NCBI GenBank assembly: GCA_027382625.1
Contig: JAJKFJ010022712.1
Span: forward strand, 20,437 to 84,436
Source of the DNA: Tetmemena sp. SeJ-2015
Lineage: Eukaryota; Ciliophora; Spirotrichea; Sporadotrichida; Oxytrichidae
DNA length: 64,000 nucleotides
Direction of reading: 5' to 3'
Under the pieces are notes generated by a model that was given only the letters and a program-made list of their open reading frames with translations, was not told the DNA's origin and searched no databases. Of the stretch, positions 35,133 through 47,357 are shown piece after piece; positions within the stretch are counted from its first letter, which is position 1, and each line of letters opens with the position of its first letter. The position numbers were made by a program, and so were the translations under genes.

Positions 35133-38100
35133 ATGACGAATAGTAAAAGTTACAGGCATACCTTCGCCTCAAAATTTACCCACTTTTTTGAAAGCAAGGT
35201 CAAGAAGATAGATAAATTCGGATTTCCAGTCTCCCTCACCTACAAGCGAGAAGTCACATACTAGTCAGCGTTTGGAGGCGTTATGACAATACTCTCAACT
35301 CTTGCAGTCATAGCTTTCTTTGCCTCTCAATTCATAATTTTTTATTATAATTTGTAATAAGTTTAAATTTGACAAAGCGATAAATAACAAATAGTTCACA
35401 ATTAATAACACCAGTTATGTATAAAAACAATAAATTCTAATTCTTATGTTAAAGACCTCTATCTGGATCAGAGAGATGTAGTATTTATAATTAAATTTCT
35501 TACTATTTAACGTTGAAGACTTTGACTACGCAGTCACTCTTGTATACAGAGGAACCAATCAAAACAATTAGATATTTTAATCTTTGATTTCTTTTACATT
35601 GAATGCCTCAGTAATATCCTCTAATCTCCAAACCTACTTCACTATAACTTTTTTTTAAATACATAGTTTAAGATAATTTATTAACTTATGTGAGCTACGA
35701 ATCCTTTTTGAAGAAGTCTTATGTGGAGGGTGAATATCCCTATGACCAGGTCTTTAACTACGTTCCGATTATTCATTTTATATTTAGATGGACAGATGCG
35801 CCAACTCATCTTTCATAAAAAGATCATATGCAGGGAGGAGGAGTAAATGTGCTCATCCTCTTTTAATGAGCAAAGCATAATAGTCTGGCAAATTTGGTTA
35901 AAAATGATAACAATTAAAGAGATTTTGACTTTTTTAATTTAAAGAAGGAACAAAAATAAAATATTTAAACATTTATGGCTATTTTTGGCTTGTAACATTC
36001 TTCTTAACATCATAAAAAGATTTGAAAGGATCAATAGATATGGCTTATTTATAAAAAATTAAGGATCTATCATAATTATTGTTTAAATTATTTTAAAGCA
36101 AGTCTTTTAATAAAGAAAAAGCTCTAAAAAAATATAAAAATCTAAAATTTGATTCTCAAGAAAATTTAAAGCTAAGATCCTATATTTTTTGCCAATTTTG
36201 GCTTTAGTCCCTGTTTGATAAATTTTATAATAAAATGGAGTCACACTACTGGACCCTCTAAAATATGTATATTTGAATAAACTCCAGGTGTCTAAATAAT
36301 TTGTTTGTATTTTTTGAGGTTTATGGGACTCTCGAGGGACAATAATTATCATATAAATTTAAGATTACCTGACAATAATTCAAACTGGTGGTGCCCCTAG
36401 TATAAAAACCTTACCGTTTCAGGCACCTTGTCAAGTCAAGTAAGAAAGTTCTTCATCGTCTAAGTGTCTTACTGCAATCCCTACCTCTTGAAGCTCAACC
36501 TTTATTTAACTAGTTTAATATTATTATACTCAACTTTCCGAACGATACTTGTAAAAGTAAAGCTGATGCGGATCTCTTATTGCTTTAATAGAAAAATAAA
36601 TTATTTTTATATGCCTTAAATGACTCTTCTAATATCTGAAATGACCTCTTACTTTGAATATGAAGTTATTTTTTTAAAAGAATCGGCTTCATTCGAAACT
36701 CCAATCTTATTTTTATAATCAAGCGTACTATAACCTCCTCAACAATATATTTCAGTCAAGACACCAAGATGATCTTCTATAAAATCCAAAAGTAAATTGC
36801 CTACCTCAAAGACTCTTGGCTTTTAGCTGGTAAACTAAAAACAATTATCCTAAATTCTACTTTTTTTTTAAATAAAAACTAACTCATTAAATAAATAAGG
36901 AACGCCCAATACTATATATATTTGTCTTTGGAGTTTATGAATGATCAAAATCTCACTTATACTACTAAACTAATAAATTAATAGATTGCTACTTTCGATT
37001 TTGATTATGCAGATACCCGCTCTAGGTTTGACCAAACACTCATCAATATTTACATTTACCAAGAAATTAATATTCTTTAATTATTTTAAAAGATGAAAAA
37101 GTCACAACTACCACCCGCACTAATTTCAATATTGTAGACGCTCTTTCAGTGAGTGGAGGATTTTCCTCAATCATTATGCTGGTCTTTGGATTCCTCACTA
37201 AGCGGATACAAAGGTCTCTCTAAACACTTTATTCCATATTAATTAATTATAAATTAACTTAAAAAAGTTTACTTCTTGACTATGTTGAAGAAGCTATTTA
37301 TCTGTTTAGATGAAAGTGGTGGTAGCGGAAGTTACGGGGACAAATCCTTTTTCCTAACACCATCTTTTGATAAAAGCTAAACTCTGGCTTAAAAAAAAAA
37401 TATCTTCTAGCAAGCAAGGAAAAAAGTTGAGAACAAACGCAGGGCTCATGGCTGTTGCAGCATTTTCTAAGCCTCTGCATAAAATAAAGTAGGAGTCTGA
37501 AACTAAAAGAAAATTGGTAGATCAGACAGAAGATGGGAAAATAATCCAATCACAGAGAAAATATAATGTTCACATTTTGATTCTTAAATATTAGAATCGA
37601 ATGAAATTGCGGAAGCGCTTATATTATTATATACGTGCTCGGTAAGGATTGGTTTTGTCTTCTTAGAATAATTATTTTATTGTTAGATGTCGCCTCAAAA
37701 GGCGTTTCCGACGTGATTTGCCTTAGCAAACGACAACCTAGAAGCGGTTGCGACCCCACTGCTGTACGATTAAGTTGGCCCAGAATAGGTGAGTCGTGGA
37801 CTGGCATCTATATGTAGAGAGAAGAATCATAGAATGACGGCGGAGAGCTGCTATTCTTAACTTGATGCTTCTTGATAGCTTTCGTCTTTATTTGAGGAAA
37901 CCTGCTCTCGAGAAAAGGTATAACTTTCATGTCTGGCACGTGAGCCCGAATCGAATATCTTAGCCTGCGATGAGGGAGGATGAGGTGAGATCGGAGTCAT
38001 GGAGCTTTCTCTTCTTGGATGGTCGCACCGACTTGGAATCCATTCCTATGTGGGAATAATAAATTCATAATAAATGTAATCACCCTAATTACTTTCAATT

Positions 38101-41100
38101 ATATGTATCATATTTCATTTTAAAATCTGACGAACTTAAACCAAACAAGGGGTAAGATTTAAAAATTGAGAAAGACACCTTAAATTCATTGTAATAAATA
38201 TTATATTGAAGAAATATTTTCATTTGTCAATTTAATTGTATCTAGAAATGCCTAATTTAAAAGTAGTTGCAAGTAAAATTCCTGCTTTTGAAAAGAAGCT
38301 CCCTCAGTTTAATTTTAGACCATTAGGATTATTTTTTGTTCAATAGTCTTGGTTTAATATTGAAGCAAGATCAGAATCTTTTACATGAAATTCCCATTGT
38401 CCAAAGTAGAAAACTAAAAGGTAAATTAGAAAACGATTTTGAAAATAAATGATGTATGATGAATGATGAATTATTGAGTATGAAAAAGAATAATCAATGA
38501 AACAATTTTTACTTATAAATAGAGTTTCTTAACATTTGATTAATTCCTTAAATTTATTGTTTGCCTTATTATTTGGGATTATATATTTGTATTAACACTA
38601 CCTTTTCCCAAATCATCAATTGAGATTCATTTCATCTTGAAAGCAAATAATTTTTGAAATATATTACTTAGAATTAGAAGTAAAGTTTTCATTGCAGTTA
38701 TAAAAAAATTGAGATTTTTCTCATTTCGTAATATTATCTACACAATTCTTACGTATATAATTAGGAGATTTTTTTATTTCATTCGAGCCAAAAAATTAAC
38801 CAGATAGGGTAATGCCTTATATATCTCAGAATTAAAGTCAACCTCTTTAGATAAATCACAATTTATATTTAATTTAGCTACCAGCTTTATCATCAAAGAA
38901 GAAAGAAGATACTCTCAGTTACTAGAGTGGAGAAGATTAAATTATATTGAATAGCAAATTATATATTCGGTGTTCAACTTTAATTCATAGAAGTTAAAAA
39001 TTCCTGACACCATTCCTGCTACGAAATCTTTTTTATTTTTCTAAAGAAGAATAAATTTAAGAAATAGTAGTTAGTAAAGTAGATAATTGAACAGAGAGTT
39101 GGCAGGGCTTTTGAACTTAATTTCTCGATGACATCTTTCATTTGGAGAAAATCTCTTCGAGAATTAATTTTAAATTCATTATCCTATGTGTTGAAGAAAT
39201 TTTGCCTTGTTGTTGTTCTAAGAAATTGCAAAGATAAGACATAATTATAAATGAATAAAGGATTTTTAGAGTGGACATATTAATTCAGAAGGGAGTGGAA
39301 TAATTATAAAAAGAGTTTGACGTTGTAAGATTCTTAAAGAAGGCTAGAATGCATAAAATATATTTATGAATCGCTGACGCACTGGGGCACATATCACTGA
39401 CGCCTTTCCAGAGAGACTTAATTCCTTATTTCAATAGCAATCTATTGACCTCTAAAGATTCATTTTTATAAAATACAAAAAATAAAATTTGATCACAAGC
39501 CATTAGCAAGGACATCTACTAACTTTGCAGGCCCTAATTTCTCTGCGAGATAGAGCATTCGTTACACTTCAGATCTTCTATAAGTCAAAGATATGTTTTA
39601 ATATTGTAAGATAAAACATTCAAGAATGAGATAGAGGATATTTTTTTAAATAAATGAGTTGAAGTTTTCATTTTTTCATATTGCTGCTAAGAGTTTAAAG
39701 TCTCAGAAATTGATGAGACTTGTAAGAAATCTTGCTTTTCCTACTGACGGTAGTGACTAGATAGAGATTCTTGCCTCTTGCAATACTTAGCATACTCTCT
39801 ACAATTTAGAAAAATCAACAAAGTCAAAGTCTCCTCAAAATCTCTAACTCAATTCTTTAAATAAGATTCAAAATCGCAAATATAGTAGCGGGATCACCAT
39901 TGTTGGAAATATTATGGTTCTATTTTATAGTTCTGATTTGTTGATGTCGACGATAAATAAGGAAAAGGAAAACTCAATATAAAAGTCGTATTATTTACTA
40001 GATACTTTTAAACTAACTTATAGTATAGGATCTTCGTTGAATAGGGTGATTGACTTAACTTAACTTTATCTTTAAATTGTATCATAAAGTTTATATTGAG
40101 GAGGGGTTGGGTTGAGGGGAGTAAGGCTTGTGATTTATTAGCCTTGCTTAGGTCTTCGAAGATGGCAAAAGACTCCACATAACAATCTGGTTGAAGGCCG
40201 GCTTGAAATTTTAAGATCTTGTGGAATGAGATGCCTTTAATGATGAGAAATCCGCCAATAGCGAGATGAAGAGTGAGTTCGCAGAGAGAGGTTAAGAAAT
40301 GTGGAAGATTGAAGAGGCCAGAGATAGTGGTGTTGTGTTGAAGTTAGCCTGCTTTGCTTATCGCACCGATTTCTGAATGAATTTCTATGAGTATTGGAAT
40401 AGAGACTACATGCTTTCCTGAACACAGCTGAGCTTGGTGACTGCCAGACATTGAAGTTAGATTAGTCAATGCAGAGACGACGACTACTCTCGTATATCCA
40501 TTTTACTGCGCATTTGGAAAACTCCTGCTGGAGTTTTTTTGTCTTCTGTATCATCCTCCTTACTGTAGAACGAGTAACAAACTTCACTATACTTGAATCC
40601 ATTACGCTTATAATCATTTTACTGCCAAAAAGTAGATAGAAGTGGAAAACAAAATCAATAGCTAAGATAGTGACAAGGCTGAATTATAGGAAGTATACGA
40701 ATAGATGATCGTTGACGTAAATAAAATACAAATTGAATTATGTGAGCTATTTGAAGCTGAACTCCTTTTGAAACTTATTTCTTCAGGTTTATATTTTGAT
40801 TTTTGAATACTTTAAGCAATTGTTGTTTGACACTGTAACCATCTGCTAGTGTTTTATCTTTCCATACAGCACTCATTTTGGCCCTAAGTTGATCATTAGC
40901 TCCTGAAAAAATGTCTTACTAGATTTCAGTGGCATTCACTCTCCGCTTAAATAAAGTTTGTACCCTTGTACTTATTTTCAAAGCATGGAGGAGATTTTTA
41001 TGTAGCATCGAGCAGTCCCCATTTCACATTGTAGCGTCCTAATAAGATCAGATTATTATCATTTACCTTATGAAAATTAGTGATATTTATGGCTAAACTT

Positions 41101-41989
41101 TTATAATAAATCCAAAATAAGATAAAAGCGAAAAGGTTTACTTACCTCTCTGTCTTTAGTATGATGAAATGTAGAAACAGTTCAGAGGTAAAAGAGATTT
41201 GAGATTACACATTCTGCCATTAGGTATTTTTATTTAAAAATAATGAAATTAATCTAATTCTAATCAAATAAACTACTGTTGATAAACTATTTAAAAAGTA
41301 GCACATATTTTTCATTTATTTGATGATCATCTATTCGTAAAGTTCCTATATATTGAGATGAATAATTTTCTTAATAACTTTGCTCAGTCTCAAATGACAG
41401 AGCTGTCATGGCCTCTTTTCCTTCTTCATCTCTTACAGAATAGCCATTCTTTCATAATCTGCTAACAATCATGTTGAAAGTTCTAGATATAAGATCAAGA
41501 TTGCGAGAAACTTCTTAATACGGAATCTGATATTCTTTTCTAGGAAAGTGATCTAATTTTTAGATATTGTAGAGTGCTGTGCTCATAACTAATATGGCTT
41601 ATTATCGAGATAAAATTCTCCTTTCGCTAAGGAAATCATCTCTCCAATATGGAAATGGGGTTTATTCTTGAATTTGGTCGTAAAGGAGAGTTTGGATGAG
41701 ATCAGAAGAAATTCCTGCAGCAAAGTTTTACTACTTACTCTTCCACGATTGTCTATTACATAGATCCATTAAAGATACGAATTTAATTAAATTTGATAAA
41801 TACCTAATAATGTAAATTTTGTTCTATTAGGAGTAAGGCCTAAAATCTGAAAAATCTTAGTAGAAAAGAAGAATTAGGAAACACACTCAAAGCGAGAGCC
41901 TGGTGCAAAAGTTTGATTCTAACTAGATAGATTAAAGAAAAAGCTCTGCCAATGATATACTACTGATTTTAATTAAAGAATATCTTTGA
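35133..41989 (+). CDS. FGFP-family membrane protein D (IES-interrupted, hosts a nested gene)
   Basis: ATG 35133 (MTNSKSYRHTFASKFTHFF), DKFGFPVSLTYKREVTYQS, TM1, then FDKAINNKQFTINNTSYVKD after two IESs. The ectodomain has SNWWCPQ (~36380), SYCNPY (~36470), NDTCKSK (~36540), ISEMTSYFE (~36640) and KQIAYLKDSW (~36790). The second TM block (SSIIMLVFGFLTKRIQRSL) is at ~37155-37220, followed by LKKLFICLDESGGSGS at ~37280. The C-terminal part includes LPCCCSKKLQRQD (~39205), LQKEFDVVRFLKKARM (~39300), ALGHISLTPFQRDLIPYFN (~39385), SSGITIV (~39885) and GKGKLNI (~39955). The last MDS, KRRIRKHTQSESLVQKFDSN (~41860-41920), ends at TGA 41987-41989 and lies beyond a ~1.8 kb interruption containing gene H. 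Compared with B, coding sequence around 23.6-24.2 kb is replaced by an unrelated insert. Confidence 0.65.
35329..35365 (+). other. IES 1 in gene D, pointer AATT
   Basis: AATT at 35329-35332 and 35366-35369. Excision joins FFASQ to FDKAINN, as in the other copies. Confidence 0.75.
35416..35443 (+). other. IES 2 in gene D, pointer TATGT
   Basis: TATGT at 35416-35420 and 35444-35448. Excision gives SYVKDLYLDQRDVV. Gene F has no interruption here. Confidence 0.75.
35491..35506 (+). other. IES 3 in gene D, pointer TTAA
   Basis: TTAA at 35491-35494 and 35507-35510; the 16-base excision joins VFI to INVEDFDYAV. Gene F has a 20-base version with the same pointer at 50715-50734. Confidence 0.65.
37600..38068. 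other. GC-richer insert in gene D, absent from paralogue B
   Basis: Gene D matches gene B up to about GAATCGAATGAA (37588-37600; 23574-23586 in B), then diverges completely. Similarity returns at ~38080 (24190 in B). In B this interval contains plausible coding sequence (ANIEEKKQARKNANRDLAF at ~23760). In D it is a GC-richer stretch with no frame that matches the family, although both strands stay open for ~60 codons. Either a mobile element replaced or interrupted coding DNA, or D's equivalent MDS is elsewhere. Confidence 0.45.
39900..39937 (+). other. IES in gene D, pointer TTGTTG
   Basis: TTGTTG at 39900-39905 and 39938-39943. Excision joins GITIV to DVDDKQGKGKLN, equivalent to GISIVGVEVINLEKG in gene C at the place where C uses a TAGTT IES. 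Confidence 0.7.
40045..41769 (-). CDS. Gene H: complete minus-strand gene nested in gene D
   Basis: Starts at ATG 41769 (MDLCNRQSWKSKQQNFAAG). The frame continues through DQIQEQTPFPYWRDDFLSE, MSTALYNIQKLDHFPRKEYQ and YQEVSRNLDLISRTFNMIV to an in-frame TGA at 41454-41452, then on in the same frame as KNGYSVRDEEGKEAMTALSF to ~41190. Further segments are ILLGRYNVKWGLLDATQK (~41050), AKMSAVWKDKTLADGYSVKQ (~40890), NDYKRNGFKYSEVCYSFYSK (~40620) and a segment from ATG 40451 containing GLFNLPHFLTSLCEL and AGLQPDCYVESFAIFEDL, open to about 40045 or further. The first part hints at a helix-turn-helix-like domain, but I do not recognise the family. It lies between the last two MDSs of gene D and has no counterpart between the B and C copies. 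Confidence 0.5.
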
Positions 41990-42441
41990 AATTTTTAAGT
42001 TTAATATTTCCAATAGGAAGAGTAAGCAGGCAGTGAAGAATTTATAGTGAGAGAGCGCCAAAATATTATTTGCTAATGATAAAATAAATCAAGATTCTTC
42101 ATATATCATTAAAGCTTTGAAATTTCATTGAATAATAAATCAGCTTATAAATAACTCATTTAATAACTTTATATTTACTTTTCTCTTTTACTTTAATTAG
42201 TAAAAAAGAGCCACATATTTTTCAACTTTATAATTAAATTCGATTCATTCATTATACGAATGTTCATAAATTACTTATAAAATAAACTAATTTTTTTATT
42301 TATTTTACTAATTTTTTTCATGAAGTCAGAAGCTCTTTTACTTATTAAACTCATCATAAAATATAGATCACAAGGTTAATATAGTAATTAAATAATTCAG
42401 ACACTTTTAAAGAAATAAAAAATTTGAAAAGGAATAATTTG

Positions 42442-45400
42442 ATGAAAGAATTATTAAAAAAGAGTCTGGTCTCAAGACTAACGTATTTTATGGAAAGAAA
42501 AGTGCGAAAAATTGACAAGTTCGGATTTCCAGTCTCCCTCACCTACAAATGAGAAGTTTCATACTAGTCTGTATTCGGAGGCATTATGACCATATTTTCA
42601 ACGCTCGCACACATAGCTTTCTTCGCCATCCAATTTAAATTAGTTATACTCATGATTATAGATGGTGATAAATTTGACAAGGCAATAAACCATACACAGT
42701 TTTAGATTAATAACACCAACACTGATAAAATACAAAATTTTTATTTATTTAATGTAAAGGACCTCTACCACGACGATACAGATGTAGTATTTTTAAATAT
42801 AAAAGTTATTTGGTCTTGAAGACTTTGACTATGCAGTGTAACTTGTATACCGCGGCACCAATCAATTTAATTTAACCAAGAATTACAATAAATGATTTAA
42901 GTTTGAATACTACTATAGGTCGGAATTTAATAGGAAGGCTCATAAAAGAGATAATTAAAGCCCCTACATATGCTCATGTGCAGTTATTATGTTTTCCTCC
43001 AATAATATGATTAGCTTTTACTATTAAATGAATTGGAATTATGGAATGGCGGTTTTCATCTCTTCAGATAGATATTTATTCTGCATTCACCACCAAATCT
43101 GCTCTCTTATTATACACTGATCATGCATCATCTTCTTTCAAAATGCCTGATTCTGATTTTTTTTCGACTTAAAGTGAGTATTGCTATTGATTTAGCATTT
43201 GAGATCAACTTCTCTTTGATTGATATCGGAGGGAATATATATTGCGTTGATAATATAAATTTATGAGTTAGTGAGATTCGAACCCCAAGTTTTATTTTTA
43301 CCATTTCATCAGCAAATCTTCTCTAGTCACTTCTCCAAATCTTCATTATAAATTCTTAACCTTAATTATTTAAATTATGAGGTATATTACTTCGTAAAAT
43401 CTGTAAACTTATTTCTCAATATCCTATGTCAACAAATGTAAATGTAATTTATAATTTAAATCAACTACGCATCATCTTTTAAGGAACACCCTAAAGAGGG
43501 AGAGTTTCCTTATGACTAAAAGTCAACTTATGTTCCGATTTATTTTAAAGATGGATAGATGCACTTTTTAATAAAATTTTTTAATTAATGCACAAATTCA
43601 AGGTTTAGAATATAATTTTTTTAAGTTTATGGGGATCTCACAAGATAATATTGATAGATTATTTTTCTTACATATCATTAATATCCTTCCATTATTTTTG
43701 AATACTTCAAATTGGTGGTGTCCTCAGCATAATAATTTCACAGTAGCTGGCACTCTCTCAAGCACAGCCAGGAAGTTCTTCATTATGTAGATCACCTATT
43801 GCAACCCAAACCTTCTAAAGCTAACTAAAATCAATTGTATGTATGATATTTAGCTAAATTTTCCAAATGATATCTGCAGAAGTCAGGAAGAAGCTGACTC
43901 CTTAATATAATTAAATCTTATTTAAATGCCGTAAATGACGCTTCTTATATCAAATTTATTAAATTAAAAAATCCAATTTATAATCAAAATTTTTCACAAA
44001 ATTCGGCTTTGTATTAAACCCGTTGCTCACTTTAAATTATGTTGCGTAGAGTGAAAGAGTCTTATTAATGGCAATTCGTCTGTAAGGTAAGGATGTGTAA
44101 TTGAGTTATGCGTGAATTCTCATGAATTTCACACCCAAAAATCAAATGAAGCAGATACCAATTCCTAATTATTGATGTTTGAAAAAAGTTTTAATGCTCA
44201 TTCTGAAATCTAATGTTGCAGGATAGATATAACACCTACATTCAATCTGAAAGTCTCATAATGAAAAATCATAGTTAGGGCTGTTCAGTTGTTTTTTTCA
44301 CATCATTTTACATTAAAATGTCGCCTAATACCATTATGTTCAAGAACTTACCATTTTCTGCAGCTTAATATAACAAAAAATATAATTGAGCTGAAGAGGA
44401 GTATAAATAACTGATTCAATTTTCTCTATCATCTTTCTCAAAATTATTTTTGAGGGGGCTAAATTCAATTTTTAAAAGAGAATTATTCGCTGAGTTTTGC
44501 AAAGAAGAAGGTAGAAGGCAAGTTTCTTATCGATTTATTTCTCCTGAGGAATTCTTAATTTTTCAATAATTTTCTTATTGCGGAAATGACTTCTTATTTT
44601 GAATCATTTAAAATATGAACAAAAGTTTTTTTGAAGCAGCCTCTTTCGTAGCTCCCATCAACATTCAACTTTTATTAATTTTAAATCAAATATACTATAA
44701 AGACTAGATCTCTTTACTTCAGTCAGGACAAAAAAATGTTTTTCTATAAGATTAAAAAATAAATTGCATACCTAAAAGACTCTTGGCTTGTCGGCGGTAA
44801 ATTAAAAGCATCATGTTATTCATTCTTCTTCTCTTTTTTGTTTTCTAAAGTTTATGAATGAACAAAACTTAACTTATACAACTTTTCAATTAAAAAGTAT
44901 CGAATATATACTTTTATAATTTCAATACGAATAAGGTGATACGCGCGCTCGTTTCGACTCGTCTTTAATAAATATCTATATTTTCCAAGACTATATATTT
45001 TATTTTATTATATATTTAAAAAAGATGAAAGTGTGACAACAACCACTCGAACAAATTTTAACATTGTGGATGCACTCTCTGTCACTGGCGGATTCTCATC
45101 AATCATAATGCTTTTCTTTGGAGTCCTAACTATGCGAATTTAAAAGACTCTGTAAACTATTTTTCGAATATTTTTATCATGAAAGAATTTACAAATATCT
45201 GTTTATTTTTTGACGATGTTGAAGAAACTTTTTATTTGCTTGGATGAGAATCAAAGCGGTCCATGTTCAAACCAGACACCATTTTTAAATCATCCCATTA
45301 TTTCTGCTCATATCTATATTTTAAGCTAATAATGGAGACACTAAAAAACTTCACACTAAAAAGGGCAAGATAAGCGAAATTAGCACTCCAAAGTCCTTAA

Positions 45401-47357
45401 GTAATAAAAATCATGACTCTGACTTAAAAACATATATTCATGAAAGTAGTTCAAAGGGCTCAATTGACAGCTTGAGAAAATTAATTTTATTTTATTTTTA
45501 AATCAGATGAGCAAAGGTTTAACTTAGAACCACAATATTTGTAAATCTAGAGAGTCAACCAAAATTTAAGTCAACCAGCAAGAACGAATATTAGACGCCA
45601 AGACTCTTAAAGTTAAAGTAGTCCTCTTTGTTAAATTAATTATCAATTTTATAATCTTCAGCTCTATACCAAAAAAAATAAGGACCTCTAAAAGTTGAGT
45701 AGTGGGGAAGAATTATATTTTGAATCAATATGTTTTTGATATATAGAATAACTGTCGAGCAAAAATAAGCATACATATCATATATCAGAAAATCATTCCG
45801 CCATAAAACTTCATACTTATATTTCTTGTTTATTTTTCAATAAACAAAAAATAGTGAAGTCCATAATTAAAAGAAGGGTAAATAATGCTTTTGAACTCAA
45901 CTTTTCAATAATTGATTTCATTAGGAAAAAAACACTTAGAGAATTTAAGAATTTTAATTTAATATTATAGAATTGATACCTTGCTGCTCGAGGAAATTAA
46001 ATAAGCAAGATAGAGTTAATTTAAAAGAATTATTGAATTCGATTACTAAAATGATAGAAGTTATTTATAAGATTGATATAAAAATGAAATATTGATTAAA
46101 CATTATCTTGACTTTAAACTATCTAATCCTTGAATGAATAACTGATAACTCATTCCATCATTTTAGATTTGGCTTTTTTTAATTCTTGTAACTTATTCTA
46201 CACACTACTGTCATAGATTGACATAAACTTTAAATTGTAGATGGCAAATTTAAGTCTAACAACTTGCTTTTTTATAAATAAAATATATCTTAGCTCTAAT
46301 TTTTCTATCCAACCATACTAATATAAAGCAGATCTTTTAAAATTAAGAAAACTGTATAAGTATTATTCTATAATTTAAAATATAGCTTTTTTTTTAAAAA
46401 AAGACATTCTGATTCAGAAGAGTGTTGACCATTTATAAAAACAATTTGACGTAGTAAGGTTTTTGAAAAAGGCCAGAATATTTAATTTATAAATAGCAGA
46501 TGCCCTGGGTCACATCTCTCTTTCTCCGTTCTAGAGAGACCTCATTCCTTACTTTACTACTCTCTTTTACTCTCAAGTGATTTCATTTTAATTTAAAAGT
46601 TCCTATTTCATTTTAATTTATTTAGAAATGATCATAAAAACCGAGACAGAATTTCTATAAAACTTTTGCTACGATTCAATATCAAAACCTCAACCAAGAA
46701 AGAGTGTTAAGATACAGCTCGGACCTTATCAATACAAAAGATATATATGCATTAACTATATAATTTCTCAAAAGATAAAACTTTCAAGCATGACCTAAAC
46801 GATATCGCAATAAAATATTCTTTATTAAATACTCATTGCTCTAAATAATATCGCCTATAAAAGTGCGAAGTCATAGAAGATTTTAAGGATAGTAAATAAT
46901 CTAGTATTTGACTCTGAAGAAGAGCAATAGCAGTTGCAGATACTCAATACAAAACACAATCAATGCAATAGAGTGAATTTTCGCAAGGGAGGCCAACACA
47001 TTCTCGAACTCAATCCAATTAGAAAAGTATAAAATCCCAAAATAGGTAATGGAATTTCCATAGTTAAAAAAATATTTTCTTCCTTATTGAATAGTTGGTG
47101 TAGAGGTTATTAATTTGGAAAAGGGTAAATAATTTATGATTTATTAATTAAGCTTATTGAAATTAATGAAGAAGTCAGATCTTAAATCTGAAAAGTGTCT
47201 GAAAAAAAGAAAGATGAAGAAACACATTTAAAGTAAAAATGTTGTCAGAAAAATTTCAGATCCATCAGAGGACTTTTATTTGAAAAAGGATATCAATAAA
47301 GATGTTATTTTATAATTTTTAATAACTTTATGTAACTCACAATAAGAAAGTTACTGA
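42442..47357 (+). CDS. FGFP-family membrane protein E (IES-interrupted)
   Basis: ATG 42442 (MKELLKKSLVSRLTYFMERK), then DKFGFPVSLTYK, an in-frame TGA at 42550-42552 (Arg CGA in the paralogue C), then EVSYQS and TM1. Ectodomain and later blocks match C: VYRGTN (~42850), SNWWCPQ-equivalent (~43700), SYCNP-like (~43795), KQIAYLKDSW (~44755), the second TM block GGFSSIIMLFFGVLTMRI (~45080-45140), LKKLFICLDENQSGP (~45215), a linker (ANNGDTKKLHTKKGKISEIS, ~45330), NAFELNFSIIDFIRKKTLRE (~45885), VRYSSDLINTKD-like sequence (~46705), and the tail after a TAGTT IES, ending at TGA 47355-47357. The stop near the N-terminus suggests a pseudogene unless TGA is read through. Confidence 0.6.
42632..42670 (+). 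other. IES 1 in gene E, pointer AATTT
   Basis: AATTT at 42632-42636 and 42671-42675; excision joins FFAIQ to FDKAINH. Here the pointer is one base longer than in B, C, D and F. Confidence 0.7.
47061..47091 (+). other. IES in gene E tail, pointer TAGTT
   Basis: TAGTT at 47061-47065 and 47092-47096, matching the gene C IES in place and pointer. Confidence 0.75.

Noticed and set aside
37619..37817. Overlapping ~60-codon ORFs on both strands
   Set aside because: They lie in the unrelated insert of gene D, shadow each other and match no paralogue.
43273..43285. Perfect tRNA B-box-like GGTTCGAATCTC on the minus strand
   Set aside because: Neighbouring bases do not form a T stem, acceptor stem or A box, so no tRNA can be folded.
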